Assembly (NCBI GenBank): GCA_003049465.1 | Contig: PYSS01000013.1 | Location: 272,360 to 336,359 of the forward strand | From: Magnaporthiopsis rhizophila | Lineage: Eukaryota; Ascomycota; Sordariomycetes; Magnaporthales; Magnaporthaceae | Length of the DNA stretch: 64,000 nucleotides | Reading direction: 5' to 3' | Shown: piece by piece, positions 12,001 through 25,400 of the stretch | Layout of the letters: each line of letters begins with the position of its first letter | Numbering within the stretch: position 1 is the first letter of the stretch | Position numbers and translations under genes: made by a program | Notes under the pieces: model-generated | The model's input: the letters and a program-made list of their open reading frames with translations, nothing else | What the model was told of the DNA's origin: nothing | The model's database searches: none

Positions 12001-14170
12001 CGCTGCGGGCATGCTTTTGTCTTTTTCTCTTTTTTGTCTGGGGAACGTGGGGCAGTCACCATTACTGCCCTTGAATCGACAGCATTTGGCTCTGCGCTGG
12101 GAGCACTGTGCATCCCACCCCCCCAGCCCCGTCGGTTGCCCTCGGTTCACGCTCCTAAGCGAGGACGCGAGAAAATGGGACCAACGTCCATTCTGGGCCA
12201 ATTCCAAAGAACCGATTTGGACTCTGGTCATTTCATTTCCAGGTTCCTAAGAAAAAAACAAACAAATAAAATCCTGCATGTCAAATGCACGGCAAACTCT
12301 CAGCAAGGCAGGCGTCTAAATGAACAGCAGGCGGAAAAGACGGAGCCGCGGATGCTTGCCGGTATTTTTTTCTCCCTGAATTTGGTCCTAGACAGGGTCA
12401 AGCTCTTCGGCAGCCGGTGCGTACCTGTATACGTTTATTGGCCATTTCCCGTTGTGAGACGCCCATCATGGAAAGCTATGAAAGCCAGGTGTGCAACGGG
12501 CAAAGTTGGAGGCGTCATGGGGTGAGGTGAGCTTGGATCCCCCTGGGCCTGGTCCGAAATGTGGGGCACACCGCCGACACATCGCAAAAATGAATTTATT
12601 GAGGTGTCGATCTCCCCGCCACTTAGGTGAACCGAATGAGGTGACAAAGTCTTTGTCTTTGCCCATCGAGTCCTCGATAGGCTGCAACAGATAGCCAGGG
12701 GTGCCTTGAGATTACTCGACCAAGCTTTGTTTCCTCTCGACTGCTTTTGGCATGTACTCCGACCTCTTGAGCTCTCGGCGTGGGAGGGCCTGTGCTGCAG
12801 CTTCCCATCCCGTCGCCACCGCTCTAGGCGCAAAGGCCCATCAGACATCAAGGATGATTGATGCCTGGCACAACACCTCGGCCCGCGAGGTCGCACGTTG
12901 GGAAGTCTCATCTGTGCAGAAATCCCTCGGAATCCAATCTCCAGCAGCACCCAGCACCCCTCCATGATCCGCCAGGTCGGTGGAGATCAGCATGGGTAGG
13001 AGATCACTTTTTTTTTTCCTTGTCTTTCTTCCCACCCGATCCAAACGCCTCAGACGGAAGCGGAAAGAGGGACAGCTCCAAGACCTCCAACATGCAGCAG
13101 AACAGCAGCTCCAATGCAGTAGCCGAACTCTACAGCCAGCCAATGCGAGCAAGGCAGTTTGATCAAAGACGGAAATGCGGGCTAGGGACTAGGCTGCAGA
13201 GGACCTATAGCGAGGTGTGAGGTACCTCTGGGGAGGCGGCCGTTTGCTCGCAAGCCCAGCGTCTCCACGCGCCCAAACGAGATTCTCCGGACGGATTTGG
13301 TCCTTCTCAGACCCAAGAACATCAACTGTTCTTGGTCCCATGCATCGGAGTGCAACCGGAGAACGGATTGGGGCCCCCCAAGCCCCACCGCTGCACCCTC
13401 GGCTGCAGGGAGCAGAGGTTCGTGGTTGCACCTCAACTCACCCTCACACCCTCCATCTGCCCGTGTTTCTCCTCACCACCTTTTCAAGGGAGGTGTCCGC
13501 CTACCTACTGTGCGGGTAGTTACGTACATATTCTAAGCTTGAGAAGTCCCGAGGTACCTCCCGTGGCTGGCTGGGCTGTCTAGCTGGGCTAATCCATCTC
13601 TCTGCCAGACTGTCCCCTACAACAAGTGCCCCGACAGCAGACCGGACCGTCTCGCTCATCTACCTATGTCCGATCTCTGTCTGCTCTCTCGTTTAATTTG
13701 GGTTCTTTTCTCTATTTTCTTTTTCGTGGCCATCTCACACCAGACCCTCACTGGCCGAGCGTCCACCTGACCATATTGTACACCCGCGTCATCTCCCCCG
13801 ACTGTCTTTTTTGCCAGACCTGCCCCGGTGCATGAGAGGGTGCCATGTGAAACAGCCATCTCCGCGCCTTTCACCCTCTGCCTAACACATATATGGTGTG
13901 AGAAAAAGAAAAAAGAAAAAAAAACCTATAACCAACCAGCACAGACGTTGGTTATTGGAAGATACCAATCGCAAGGCTCTTGGTGGCGTTGCTGCCGTCC
14001 ACGGACAGAGCCGGCGGCCGAAGCCCAAACCTCATTGCCTTCATGCTCGGTAGCCCTCTGATCCTCTACTTGTTCAAGCCCGGCATTCGCGCCTCCAGGA
14101 CCGCGACTGCGCGCGCTTCCCTGACGACCCGACCGGGTGCCAAACTGGTATCTATATTCGTAACTAAAAC
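9050..14170. other. Long intergenic region, no gene recognised
   Basis: About 5.1 kb lacking any coding region I can support. It contains short homopolymers (A run near 9616-9627), a TCCA tandem repeat at 9957-9971 and a GCGA repeat at 11208-11223. A CT-rich stretch at 13660-13740 precedes the regulator gene at 14171 and probably belongs to its promoter or leader. Candidate frames at 10623-10991, 11024-11536 and 12435-12965 are of biased composition and overlap frames on the other strand. A spliced or non-coding transcript could be hidden here. Confidence 0.4.
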
Positions 14171-16547
14171 ATGTCGCCGTCTTCCACCGGCGACTCGCCG
14201 TCATCGCTTATAAACGGGCATAGCTCCGCGACCGCGGCAGCAACGACAACAGCATCCAATCCAAGGCCTTTCCCCTTGCAGGCACGAGGCGATGGGTTCA
14301 CCATCGAGATCCCGTCGCCACAGCTGAATGCGGTCAACAATGCACTAAAATCTCCCAACTCGTCCAAAACGCAACGAACTCCCAGCTTCAGCCGTGACGG
14401 CATCCTCGGCTCCGTCCAGAAGGTGCGCAACATGTCGCAATCGTCCGAGAACCACAGCTCCGAGACCAACGGGATGCAGAAGGTTCCGAGCGACGAGGGC
14501 ATCAACCCGCTCAAGAGGAGGAATACTGACGCCGGGGTCGACTACCCTAGGCGGCGCGCAACCATCGCCGTATGTGATCAACCACCAGAGCCGGTGTCGG
14601 TGAGAGGGCAGGATGTTGGGTCTCGCTGTTTTGCTGACTTTTTCTTTCCCGACTGTCGTGTCTTGCTTTCTTGCGCGGTCTAGTGTGAAGTGTGCCGGTC
14701 CCGAAAATCAAGGTGCGATGGCACCAAGCCAAAATGCAAGCTCTGTCTGGAGCTGGGCGCAGACTGCATCTACCGCGAGCCTGGAATCAAGCTCGACGCA
14801 GGCGACAAGCTCATACTGGAGCGCCTCAACCGAATCGAAACCATGCTGCAAATGACGCTCACTCCCGGCGGCGGCCTGGGGCTGGGGGATTCGCCCAACA
14901 TGAGCAACGGCACCGGCAACCTCAGCGCCGACGGCATCCTGGGCAACGGCCCCTTCGTCTCGGTTATCCCCAGCGGCGGTCTCGGCACCTGGACCGGCGG
15001 CACCAACATCTCTACCATGCCAAAGATTCACACCAACGCCGCTCTCCACCTGCTGCAGTGGCCCCTGATCCGCGACCTGGTCTCTCGCCCGTACGATCCT
15101 CAGATCATGCTGCAGCTGGAGATGGCACGCGAGCCGCTGCACTCGCTCACCAAGACCCCATGCGTCGACCTCTCCAACACGGCCGCCTACATCGAGGCCT
15201 ACTTTGAGCGCGTCAACGTCTGGTACGCCTGCGTGAACCCGTACACGTGGAGGAGCCACTACCGCATCGCGCTGTCCAACGGTTTCAGGGAGGGTCCCGA
15301 GAGCTGCATTGTGCTCTTGGTCCTGTCTCTGGGGCAGGCGAGCCTGAGGGGCAGCATCTCACGCATTGTGCCCCACGAGGACCCGCCGGGCCTTCAGTAC
15401 TTCACGGCTGCATGGGCGCTCCTGCCGGGCATGATGACGTCCAACAGCGTGTTGGCCGCCCAGTGCCACCTGCTGGCCGCGGCCTATCTCTTCTACTTGG
15501 TGCGCCCGTTGGAGGCGTGGAACCTTTTGTGCACAACAAGCACAAAGCTGCAGCTGCTGCTCATGGCCCCGAGCAGGGTTCCGTCGGACCAGCGCGAGCT
15601 CACGGAGCGCATCTATTGGAACTCGCTGCTGTTCGAGAGCGACCTGCTGGCCGAGCTGGACCTGCCGCACTCGGGCGTGGTTCAGTTCGAGGAAAACGTC
15701 GGCCTTCCCGGCGGCTTCGAGGGCGACGAGAGCGAGGCCGTGGGGCGGGACGACCTGTGGTACTTCCTGGCCGAGATCGCGCTCAGGCGACTCCTCAACC
15801 GGGTCAGCCAACTCATCTACTCCAAGGACTCGATGGCCTCGACCACCAGCCTGGAGCCCGTGGTGGCCGAGCTTGACTTCCAGCTCACGCAATGGTACGA
15901 GAGCCTGCCGCTGCCGCTGCAGTTCCCCTTTACACGCACGATGCTACCGGACCCCGTACAGACGGTGCTGCGGCTCCGCTTCTTCGCATGCAGAACAATC
16001 ATCTACCGGCCCTACATCCTAGCCGTGCTCGACAATGAGCAGGCCGTGTTGGACCCTGCAGTGCGCGACAGCTGCCACAAGTGTCTCGAGGCCTCTATCC
16101 GGCAGCTGGAGCACATTCTTGCCCAGTAAGCTATTTTTGCACTCACCCCTTTTCTTGGCAGCATCATTTTGATTTCTTTTATACTTTTTTTCCACCCCTC
16201 ACCCCTCGCCTCGCCAATGAGATGGCCTTTATAGAGGCCCAAGCTGCAAATCCCATCTAACCCTGCATCGATTTCACCGCAGTCATGCCGGCCACATGCC
16301 ATACCTGTGGCAGGGTGCCCTCTCCATTGTGTCACAAACACTTCTGGTTATGGGAGCGACAATGTCACCCTCCCTCATGAGCATCCTAATGACCCTGGTA
16401 CCGCACCGAGAGACGCTGGACCAAATCTTTAGCGATGTCGTCGTCGAGATTGAGCGCTACGCCGTGCTTGCGCCAAGCCTAAGCTTGGCCGCCGAGATCA
16501 TCAAGGAGGCCGAAGTTAGAAGAAGAGCCTTTCTGATGGCTGGCTGA
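14171..16547 (+). CDS. Zn(II)2Cys6 fungal transcription factor, 701 aa
   Basis: Three exons: 14171-14569, 14684-16125 and 16283-16547, with introns of 114 and 157 nt; all junctions keep frame. Residues 1-133 are a Ser/Thr-rich, probably disordered leader ending in a basic PRRRATIA segment. Exon 2 opens directly on the first cysteine of the binuclear cluster, spaced C-x2-C-x6-C-x6-C-x2-C-x6-C (CEVC, CDGTKPKC, ADC). A short linker with ILERLNRIETMLQM resembles the dimerisation coiled coil that follows the cluster in Gal4-type proteins. The rest is the middle homology (fungal-specific transcription factor) region, with YFERVNVWYACVNPYTWRSHYR and RTIIYRPYI as typical pieces. The third exon restores a helical tail ending RRRAFLMAG. 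It is a nuclear regulator with unknown targets; neighbours give no pathway hint. A pyrimidine-rich tract upstream suggests the promoter lies at about 13.6-14.1 kb. Confidence 0.9.
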
Positions 16548-19500
16548 GATCCCCTGTGCACACACACCCCTCCGAACTCATCAGCAAAGGCATCGAGTGC
16601 TTCTTACTAGCCTTTTCGACCGCTTATAGCAGCCGGCGACGCCCCGCCTACCGGGTGACTAGTCCGGTATCTAGGTACATACTGTGCCAGCAGCGCCGAG
16701 AAGACGCCGTTAGACGTCACCACGAGCCCAGCAACTGGGATTGGATTCCCAGCTGAGGTTAGAGGTGGTCGGTCGATCGTACAAGCTCATCCACCGTGCT
16801 GCCTTGACGAGGGACACCCACTCGTTTGCGATGAGAGAGGAAGAAAATACGTTTTACGCACTCCAATCACCAGCCAAGCGCACGCAGAAACGCACGCCCA
16901 TACCACACCAGAAGGGGTCACAAACGACTTGCGGCTCCCAGATGGCTGTGCCGGCAGCGGTTTCGATTTGCAATATTTGTCACCCAAGCGTTCACACCAC
17001 ACCAACCGCCGGATGATTTCGACATCAGGCGCAGCAAAAGTTTGGAATGCCGACCTTTTACCCATCATTCTGGAAGGTCCCCGACACGCACACACACGCA
17101 GACACCTGCCCAGCAACGGACAAGGGGCGATCCGGATTCCGATGACGACGGCCACTATATCCCATTTTTAGCGGCCCCAGGTCCTGCAGCGTACAGGTCT
17201 TTTTCGGCATTGGTCAAGGAATCCCACAGGGTGTGTGGGTGAGGTTCGCTCGGTCGCTACCCAAGGCGACTTTCCACGTTTTCAACAGTCGGCTCCCCCG
17301 GATTTTTTTTACAGACTTGGCAGTTTCCCGTCACAGCAAAAAAAGAAGTCGAATTCTCCATGGACCCGAGTCCCGGCATGGGGGAGGAAACACCCTCAGT
17401 GTGGGGGAGAATCGACATGAACGGTTACTCCCAGGACCGGATTTGGTCGCGGACGCAATCTTGAGATGGGCTTGGGTGGCAGGCAAAGCCCGAGGTCTAA
17501 TTTGGGCAAAGGTCGCTCGGTTGTGCGGTCCGTGACGCCGTGGATCCCCCGCTTCCTAGGCTCTCTCACTGGTCCCCCAGGAGTCATCAGCACACCACAC
17601 TTGGGCTCACACCCACCCACGACGCACATACACATCACCCATCATACGTACACTCGCAGCCACGCATTCGGTCCCTGGAGCTCCTCATCGCCCATTTCGC
17701 TTGTCATCTTACAGCCCCGTCGCACAGCAGTTTTTTTGCCTTACCGCCTGCCCTGTCTGCCTGCCCTACCATCCCCGGAATTCCTGCATTCCGGACCAAC
17801 CACCTCTTTTACCCTTGCCCCCTTTTTTCTTTCCGTCTCTCTTGGATGGAAAAAGGTAACGGCTGAAGAAAACAGTCTCCATTCTCTGTCCTATTTTATT
17901 TTTCTTTCCTCTCGTATTTTTCTATTTTCTTTCAAGTTGTCGTTTTTGTGAACACGTCAGCACGGCCTCAGCACGAGATGGCAAGCGAGAGGTCGTCCAT
18001 ACCCGAAAGGACGGCATGGGGGGATCGAGAAACAAGGCGAGGAGCCCCAGTGTACTGTACGTAGGCTGTCCATGCTATAGTGAGTTTTTTCTTCCTCCGA
18101 TTTGTCTGTTTGTTATCATGTACAGTGGCTGCACATGTGGTTATAGGGAGGGGAGATGGCGATGGACCAGGGATGGCGGGGTGTGGCAAGGTAATGGATT
18201 GATTGATTGACTGCCCGCCCAGACCCGACACGAGGTCGGTATGATACCCCCAAAATAGGCCGGCACTTGCCATTTGAATACACAAGAAATCATATCCAAA
18301 CCTGGGCACATAGGTAGTAGTTTCGTACGGCAAATGATCATTGCAATGTTGTGCTGGCAACCTATAGTTTGCACGGGGCCAGCGAAGGCCGTGTTGCGGG
18401 CGGTTCCATTCGCCCGACCGGACTACTCAAGTTGTCTTGCCGCTTGCCCACGCTGCCCACGTTACTGACGACAACGCTCAGGTCCCGCAACAACCTACCA
18501 CCCACCCTACCTTACCTAAACCAGCAATCGCCGTCATCCGCCCAAGGTATTTTAGCTCAGGCACCATGTGGTCCATCCATCCCTCGGGTCGTCAAAGGTG
18601 GCCATATCCATGAATCGATCGCGGCGTCACTTGCATTTCGCCATCATCGGCCGATTGGGGAGGCTCACTTGACAGAACAACCTAAGCCCTTCTTCTCCCG
18701 TCGGAAGCCGAGGTGGCATCCAAAAGAAAAAGCAACTATCAAGTTATTCCTAAGCGAGCAGCCATGCCACCAGTGGCCATTGGCCAAGTGAGCCCCGTCC
18801 TGCCGCCTACCTGGCCTAACCCACCCCATCTAGAATCGCCCCTATCGGTACTGGGAAAAGTCGCCTTGGGCCGCCCCGCCCCTCTTTTGTGACCTTTCTC
18901 TCGTGATTCTGTATGCAACACAACAAAAAAAAAATCATTTCATTCTGTCACGACTCCTTTAGTCCTCTCCGTTTGAGCCAGTGACAGACTTGTGGGTATC
19001 CGGTCTATTATTGCAACCTGGTCTTCTGATCATGTCTTGCTGGTTCCTGGGTCCCTGATGGCTTGCATCTGTCCTCGAACCTCCCTTCTCCGCCCGCCCC
19101 TTGCGTCGTAGTTGTTTTTCGTCTTCTATGCTTTGCTCATTACCGGGGATCGGATAGAAGTGCGGCGGGTTTCCGAGACATGCAGAGCAACCCCCATTCG
19201 TGGACCTTTTGCGTCACGGAGGCATTCCCCGGCCCCTGCTCCGATCGGGGGCCTCCGGCATGTGTCCCTGGTATGCATCCCCGAGAAGCCTCGGCTCGGT
19301 TAGGATAGTGTGAGTGCGAAGGAGAGAGAAAGACCAGAGTGAAAGAAATCCACAAGATCATGAGAACGAGCCGCAGCGGACAGCTGGCTTGCCCTGACGA
19401 ATTTAGTCTATAGGCCAAAGATGTCCGGGGTATGGGAGGCTGCAGAGGCGGCATCTGCTGGCCCCAATAGCACGAGCTGTTTTCAATGTGCGTTTGCTGT

Positions 19501-22422
19501 TTCGCAGCAGCGCTGCGGAGATGGTAGGACGTCGTAAGGGGCACGAGAGCTAGCATATAGCGTACGACCGACCTATGATATATCCTCTGCCACGAAAGCA
19601 GTGACACCGAAACAGGAATTTGATCTGCGTGCACCCGTTTGGCTGGGACCTACATATGCCCTGATATGCAGTACTCGCGGCCTCCCCTGAGCCCGAGGTG
19701 GGAGAACATACGTACATAGCTGGTCTATTCCAGGCGAGGCTATGGGCTCGGGGAGCAAGATGAAGGTTGTGCCGCGACGGCTAGCTGCCGTTCGAGTTAC
19801 GCGTCGTTGTCACCGCAGCGCCCCAGATGGTGAGGAATGGGAAGTCCCCGGAAGGAGGCGCTTGGCGGAGATCAACGGGTAGCGGGACCATAAAACCAAT
19901 CGTTTACGGCAAACAGCTGGGAAGCCAGCTCAAGAGCCGAGGTGTGTATCACTGTGCAACAGATTGATTAGCAGTTAGTCCAGCGCTTATGTTTTTGTGT
20001 CCGCGCTACGACGGACACTTGGCACGAAAATACTGTACTGCGTGACATGGACTAGTGTGGCCGGAATCGTGCCGAGTGGGTGGTTGGGGAAAGGTTGTGG
20101 TCCGCCCCGTCTGCTCGGCTTGTGCAAAGTCTCTGCTGTTCGGACGAAAGCCCTTGGCTAGAGGGAGAGAAGCTACAACAACAGTCGGACAGCGCGGAAG
20201 GGCGAGAAGCCCGGGGGAAAGAGCTAGTCGCAGCGGCCTATCGACCAACCCCTCCCTTGCACCACCAGGTAGGTAGCACGCGACATCGGGCGAAAACAGG
20301 CTGGGCGCGCCAGCCACTTCCACCCCCACGACCCCAGACGATATTGAGGACGTAAGTGTCGGCTCCAGATTGCAGGGACGGGCTTGGTCTGATGGGACTG
20401 TGGGGTCACGGATGAGTGCGGGTGGCAGGGACAGCCCTTCCTCTCTTTGGCCGAGTCGTTTGGGGGCTGTATGCGGAGCCGCCAGCGCCAATGGTTCCCA
20501 TCCGATCTCGGACAGGATGCCCTGAGCTGGCCAGCACCCCGTCCCGCCTGTGATCCCAACGTTGACCAACGGTGACCAACCGCGACGACGGCGGTGACGG
20601 CGGCGACGGCGGTGACGGACGGCTTGACCGTCGTGGACATCAGGGTCTGGGTGGCCGTTTGAAATACTCGTCTTAATCGCGTCCGTATGACCTTGGGGCA
20701 TGGCGAAACAAAAAGGCGGACTGAGACATCGGCTCTCAGCTGATTCCGGTTGGCGAGCAGAGGGGAAGTGGAGCCTATGGAGGGGAAGGAGGTGTGTCAC
20801 GTGATGAGCTGTACCCCCGCGCCTGCCACGTCCGGTCCAGTGAACAGAGAGGGTGCCCCTTTTGGCTGGACGTATGTACGTGGAGGGTATCTAGGCTTGC
20901 ACGACACTGCAGGCTGGTAGGTGGTGGTCAGCTGCAACGTCTACCTGCCGACCCAATCAGCCAGAGCGGTCGATGGTGCAGGTTGGCGGCGGTCAGCACC
21001 AGCTCCCTACCAACTAGGCCGCGTGAGGCAAGGGCAGGCATGCGGTAAAACAAATCCACATCTAATTGATTGAAAGGCAGCCCGACCGGCCAGCGGTCGA
21101 CCCCCGACCCGATGTCGTCGCATGTGCGTGGGTGCGTTGCGTTTGCAGTGGCTCCAGGCTTGCCCAATCAGACCTGCACGCATTCGAGCAAAGCCCGCCG
21201 CCCCGTATCGCTCCAGTCTCGCCACTGGCCGTGAGCGGAGTGACAGAGGGAAAGGTTGACAGCAAGGCAAAAGCAAACAGGGTTGTCCGTTCGAGCACGG
21301 GCAGAGATAGGAGAGAGGGTGCGGTCGGCCGTCGCTCACCTGCGGTGTTTTCACGAGACATTGACCCAGAAGATTTTCAAGGTTGCTCCATCCATCGGGT
21401 TGCCATCCAAAAACGGCGAGTGGAGCGCTTGCTGGCAGCACCACCGCCAGCACCGCCGTCAGGCACGGACCTCTGCGCAGTAGAAAGCAAACGGTGGCGG
21501 CTGGCTGCTGAGAGTCAGTCGCCAGCCATCACATAACGGCGAGCCGTGCTGGGCCCAGTTTGATTTCTGGGGCGATCCATTGGCGGGCTTTGCTTCACTC
21601 CGGATTGTGCCGCCAGCAATTTTCCTGGCCATCGCGATTGCCGGGGCAGACGAACTGGCAGCCGCTCTTTCCTTTCTCTTTCCCTTTCACTTCTCTTTTT
21701 CCTCCCTCCTTGGAGCCCGCCAGCCCCGCCCTGTGGCCCGAGCTCTTTTGAATTCTGCAATGCCTGGATCATGCAATGAATGGTTGACGCAGCGTAACCC
21801 AATCAGCGACAGGTGCTTCATGCAGACCTAGCACAGGCCGGCCACTCAGGCAGCTCCAGCTGTCAGAGGCACTGTCCAGTTTGGGTGCGTGCAGCAGCCG
21901 CCCTGCCATCAGCCACCCACAACCCCCGCTCGCCCCTTCACCCTTGCAGCAGCGGCAGCAGGAGTAGCGGTGCAGTGGGCACCACACTGAGGGGCCAGCA
22001 GACACCCGACGGTGGAGAGAAGGAGAGAGAGGGAAAAGAGAGCGAACGAAGACAGGAAAAGGGAGGGAAATCGGGTCGGGCAACCAGAGCATCAGTGCTC
22101 GCCCCAGAGGCTCGCTGCCACCCGACTCTTGCACAGTCCAGCATCGCACTTGCTGCATATCCGCCCCAGGGCTGACGGCCGCCAGCGAATGGCCATCGTG
22201 GGTCCAGGCCAAGCGACCGGCATCCCCTCTGCTGCTGCTCCTATCAACCATCAGCGGAGACCAGGTCCCAGGGGCCACCACTTGCCTGACCACGCTAGCG
22301 ACCACCGCCGCCACATCGCCCTCGTCCACCCTGGCACCGAGCATCGCCGTGGAGACAGCGGCCAGAGCTCCTCTCCATATTCCTGCTCCCCACCCCGCCC
22401 CTCCCAGCGTGATTGGGCCAAG
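16548..22422. other. 5.9-kb region without a recognisable gene
   Basis: No frame here has convincing protein character. Noted elements: strongly pyrimidine-rich DNA at 17680-17950, the kind of tract that often precedes fungal start sites, but followed only by a frame of about 28 codons at 17978; an ATTG tandem at 18196-18210; a (GGC)n/(GAC)n-like stretch at 20583-20632; and a GA-rich stretch at 22012-22070 that probably lies in the leader of the gene starting at 22423. The region could hold a long 5' regulatory region, a non-coding RNA or a missed multi-exon gene. Confidence 0.4.
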
Positions 22423-25400
22423 ATGGATGGCCCGCTGCTCGATTCGCCGCCTCGCCAGGCCTCGATCCAGGGCATAATACAAAGCCCCGAGCCCAAGTCT
22501 CAGTCGTCCCCCAGACGACAGAGACGAACGACGCCATCCCGCGCCTCCCAGGCCGCGTCTTCGTCAAGCATGCGACCCGAGCGAAGCAACAGTTATCCCG
22601 TGTCCACGCCGGCGAGGTCATCGGGCTCCCAGCAGCAGAAACTCCGCGCCCGCTCCAAGGACGTGTGGTGCGATGACGACGTCGTCTCCCGATCGGACCG
22701 AGACAGCAGCCGCCGCAGCGGCTCTTACTTGATGCCCTCCATGTCCCGCGGCACTTCGTCTTTCACCTCCGACTCGGAAGATGACACGTCCGTGTCGTCG
22801 CAGGACGAGCAGGGCCAGCCCGAGATCCGAGTTTCCGACAAGGAGACGCTCGCCGAGCGTCTTCGGACCAAGAGCAAGCGAGGAGGCGCACACCGCCGCC
22901 AACGCACCGTGGACGATGCAATCCCCGAGGAGGCCGACTACAGTCTGGGACGCAGCCGAGACGACTCGCCCGTCGCCCGTGGCGCCGCCCGCAGACACCA
23001 GCCGCGCTCGCCCTCCCGCCATTCCTCCGACAGGCATGAACCCAAGGAACACCGCCATTCGTCTCGGAAAACCCACCGGAAAGGATCCACCATCGACGAA
23101 GACGTCATGCGGCAGAGTGTCTCAACGAGGAGGTACGCTTTTGCTCTTTCCCAGTCTTCTTCTCCCCAACGGTGAAAAAGGCGGGATTGGAGCATCGTTT
23201 TTTCTGACATGAGTCGCGTGATTTTCTCCCTTGAAGAACTTCGCGGAGGCACAGCGAACCCGACCACGCAGAGAAGCCTCCAATGCTCCGCAAGGCGCAG
23301 ACGTTCGGGGGCACCGACACGCCCTCGCAAGTCCCTAAGCTGCTTTGCCCCACCACGCACTGCAGGAAGCCCATCAAGAGCAAGAACATTTACAGGGAGC
23401 GAGAGGAGGAAGGCGGCCGGAAATACGCCAAGTGCAGTTACTGCAAATGCAGAATCTGCATCGACTGCGGCAGCCATTGGCACCGGGATCCCAAGTGCCC
23501 AGAGGTGGAGGATGAGGAGGAGGAGGGGGAGGAGATTCCGCCGAAGCGATCCCAAGCAAAGCCAGTCAAGCGTGTGCAAATATGTGCGGGTTGCGGCCAC
23601 GAGGTTGCAAACTGCGACTGCGAGGCCGAAGAAGATGTTCCTGTCTTGAAACACAGACAGGCGTCGTCATCCTCCAGGAGGACAGACCGCCTCGAGTCGA
23701 GAGACTTGGACGTCCGCCCCCGCGTTATGGCTGCAGCCCCGGATCCAACTGAGGCGTACAGGTCTCGGGACCAGTCTCGCGAGAGATCCCGTGATCACAG
23801 CTCTCTTAGCCGCCGCTCGCAATCTCGTGGCCTTGAAGAGTACTCGCGACCACGGAAGATGCAGGCACAGCCCGAAGCGGGCTTGTCACGCAGACTCCAC
23901 GCCCAGCCTCAAAGGTTTGACGACGACGACGACGACGACAACGATGACGATGATGATGACGATGACGATGACGACGACGACAATGATGATGACAACGATG
24001 ATGAGGAAGAGGAAGAAGTCCACTACGCATTTGGTCAGCCTGAGGAGGAGGACCATCACCGTTCCCGATCTACCCAAGCACTCACTCCGGCGCCGCTCGG
24101 GCCCCTGGCCGCAGTGGCATCGCCACCGCCGCGCGGTGCCAATTATTACTCTCCGGCAATACCTGTTTATGGAGGCCACCGTGAGGCTCCGCCCACACAC
24201 ATGCAACTGCATAACCGGACGCAGTCCGGACCCCCGCCGCCTGCTGTACCGACCCCTCCGTCCTCAAACTTCAACCACCACTCCCAGCGAGAGCGGGAAC
24301 GGGAGCGAGAGAGGGAGCGAGAGAGGGAACGTGATCGAGAGCGAGAACGAGAACGAGAGTATCGTCAACGTCAACGCGAGCGAGAACGTGAGAGGGAGAG
24401 GGAGCGGGAGCGGGAGCGAGAACGTGAGAGGGAGCGGGAACGGGAGCGGGAGCGTGAACGCCACGAGCGTCGTGCTCGCGAGTTTGAGCCTGAGTCCCTG
24501 CCGCTGCACCCAATGGTTTCGAGCCCCATGGCCGCATATGCACGCGACCACGCGCACGCAGTGCCACAGGCCCATTCGTACCCTCCGCCGTACACTCAGG
24601 CCCCCATACACTCCCAGGCCCAGTCCCGAGCTTCGCCGCCTGAACCGCACCCTTTCGCACCCATCTCGGAGAGGCAAAGACCGGCACACCACCATCAGCA
24701 CCAGCACCATCACCATTCCCCCGGGGGGTCCTATACGCATTTGCAGGCCCCGCCCCCGGCACCGGTTCCGCCGTCGATGGTGGAGCCCCACCGCCATGGC
24801 TTTGAGCCGCCCTCTCCTCCCATCCCCATGGGACCATCGCGAGCTCCCATGCCAGCACCATCACCTCCTCCCCTGATCCAGGATGACGAGAGGTCCAACC
24901 CAGGCGATGACTACGTTTCAAATGTCAACAAAGCCCGCAACAAGCGTGCGACATCAATGGATAGGCGCCTGGCGGAACGATTCAATCCGGACTCGAGAGG
25001 CGCTCAGAATGCCTACCACGTACCCGTCCTGTCCCAGCACCCGCTGTCACCGGTGCCCCCGCCGGCGCCGCAGCCCGTACTCCATCACGCTCCGCCCCCG
25101 CCGTCCATCATTCACGCCGGGCCGCCGTCTGTAATCCACGTGACATCGCCGCCAATGCACCACGTCCCCATGTCTCCCCCTTCGGCACTCCACCACCAGC
25201 CGCACACGCCTCCGCACACCCTTCACCCCCAGATGTACCCGTCGGCGTACCCTCCTGCTGGGCCACACGTAGCCACGATTCCTATGCACACGCGGGCTAT
25301 GGGAAGCCCAGCCATGCCGATGGCGGCTATGCCGCCGCCGGCTGTGCCCCTGGCGCCCCCGGCTAGCGGCATGAGGCGGCACACAATGGATGATGAGATG

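Noticed and set aside
14708..15892. Minus-strand and second plus-strand frames within the regulator at 14-16 kb
   Set aside because: The zinc cluster and middle homology region fix the true frame; these are GC-rich shadows.
19065..19110. Possible tRNA B-box-like TCGAACC
   Set aside because: No matching A box or cloverleaf stems could be drawn around it.
20006..20800. Minus-strand frame of 264 codons in the gene-poor region
   Set aside because: Biased Pro/Ser/Arg composition, a repeat-derived His-Arg run in the middle and no domain; likely chance in GC-rich DNA.
22012..22422. Longer N-terminus of the IBR protein starting before the ATG at 22423
   Set aside because: The frame is open, but composition changes to leader-like GA- and CA-rich DNA and no conserved feature is gained.
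21769..22482. Minus-strand frame of 237 codons upstream of the IBR gene
   Set aside because: It overlaps the start of the IBR gene on the other strand and lacks any conserved pattern.
24264..24921. Minus-strand frames rich in Leu-Pro or Ser-Arg opposite the IBR gene
   Set aside because: They are mirror images of the Arg-Glu hexamer repeat; low-complexity repeats are open in several frames.
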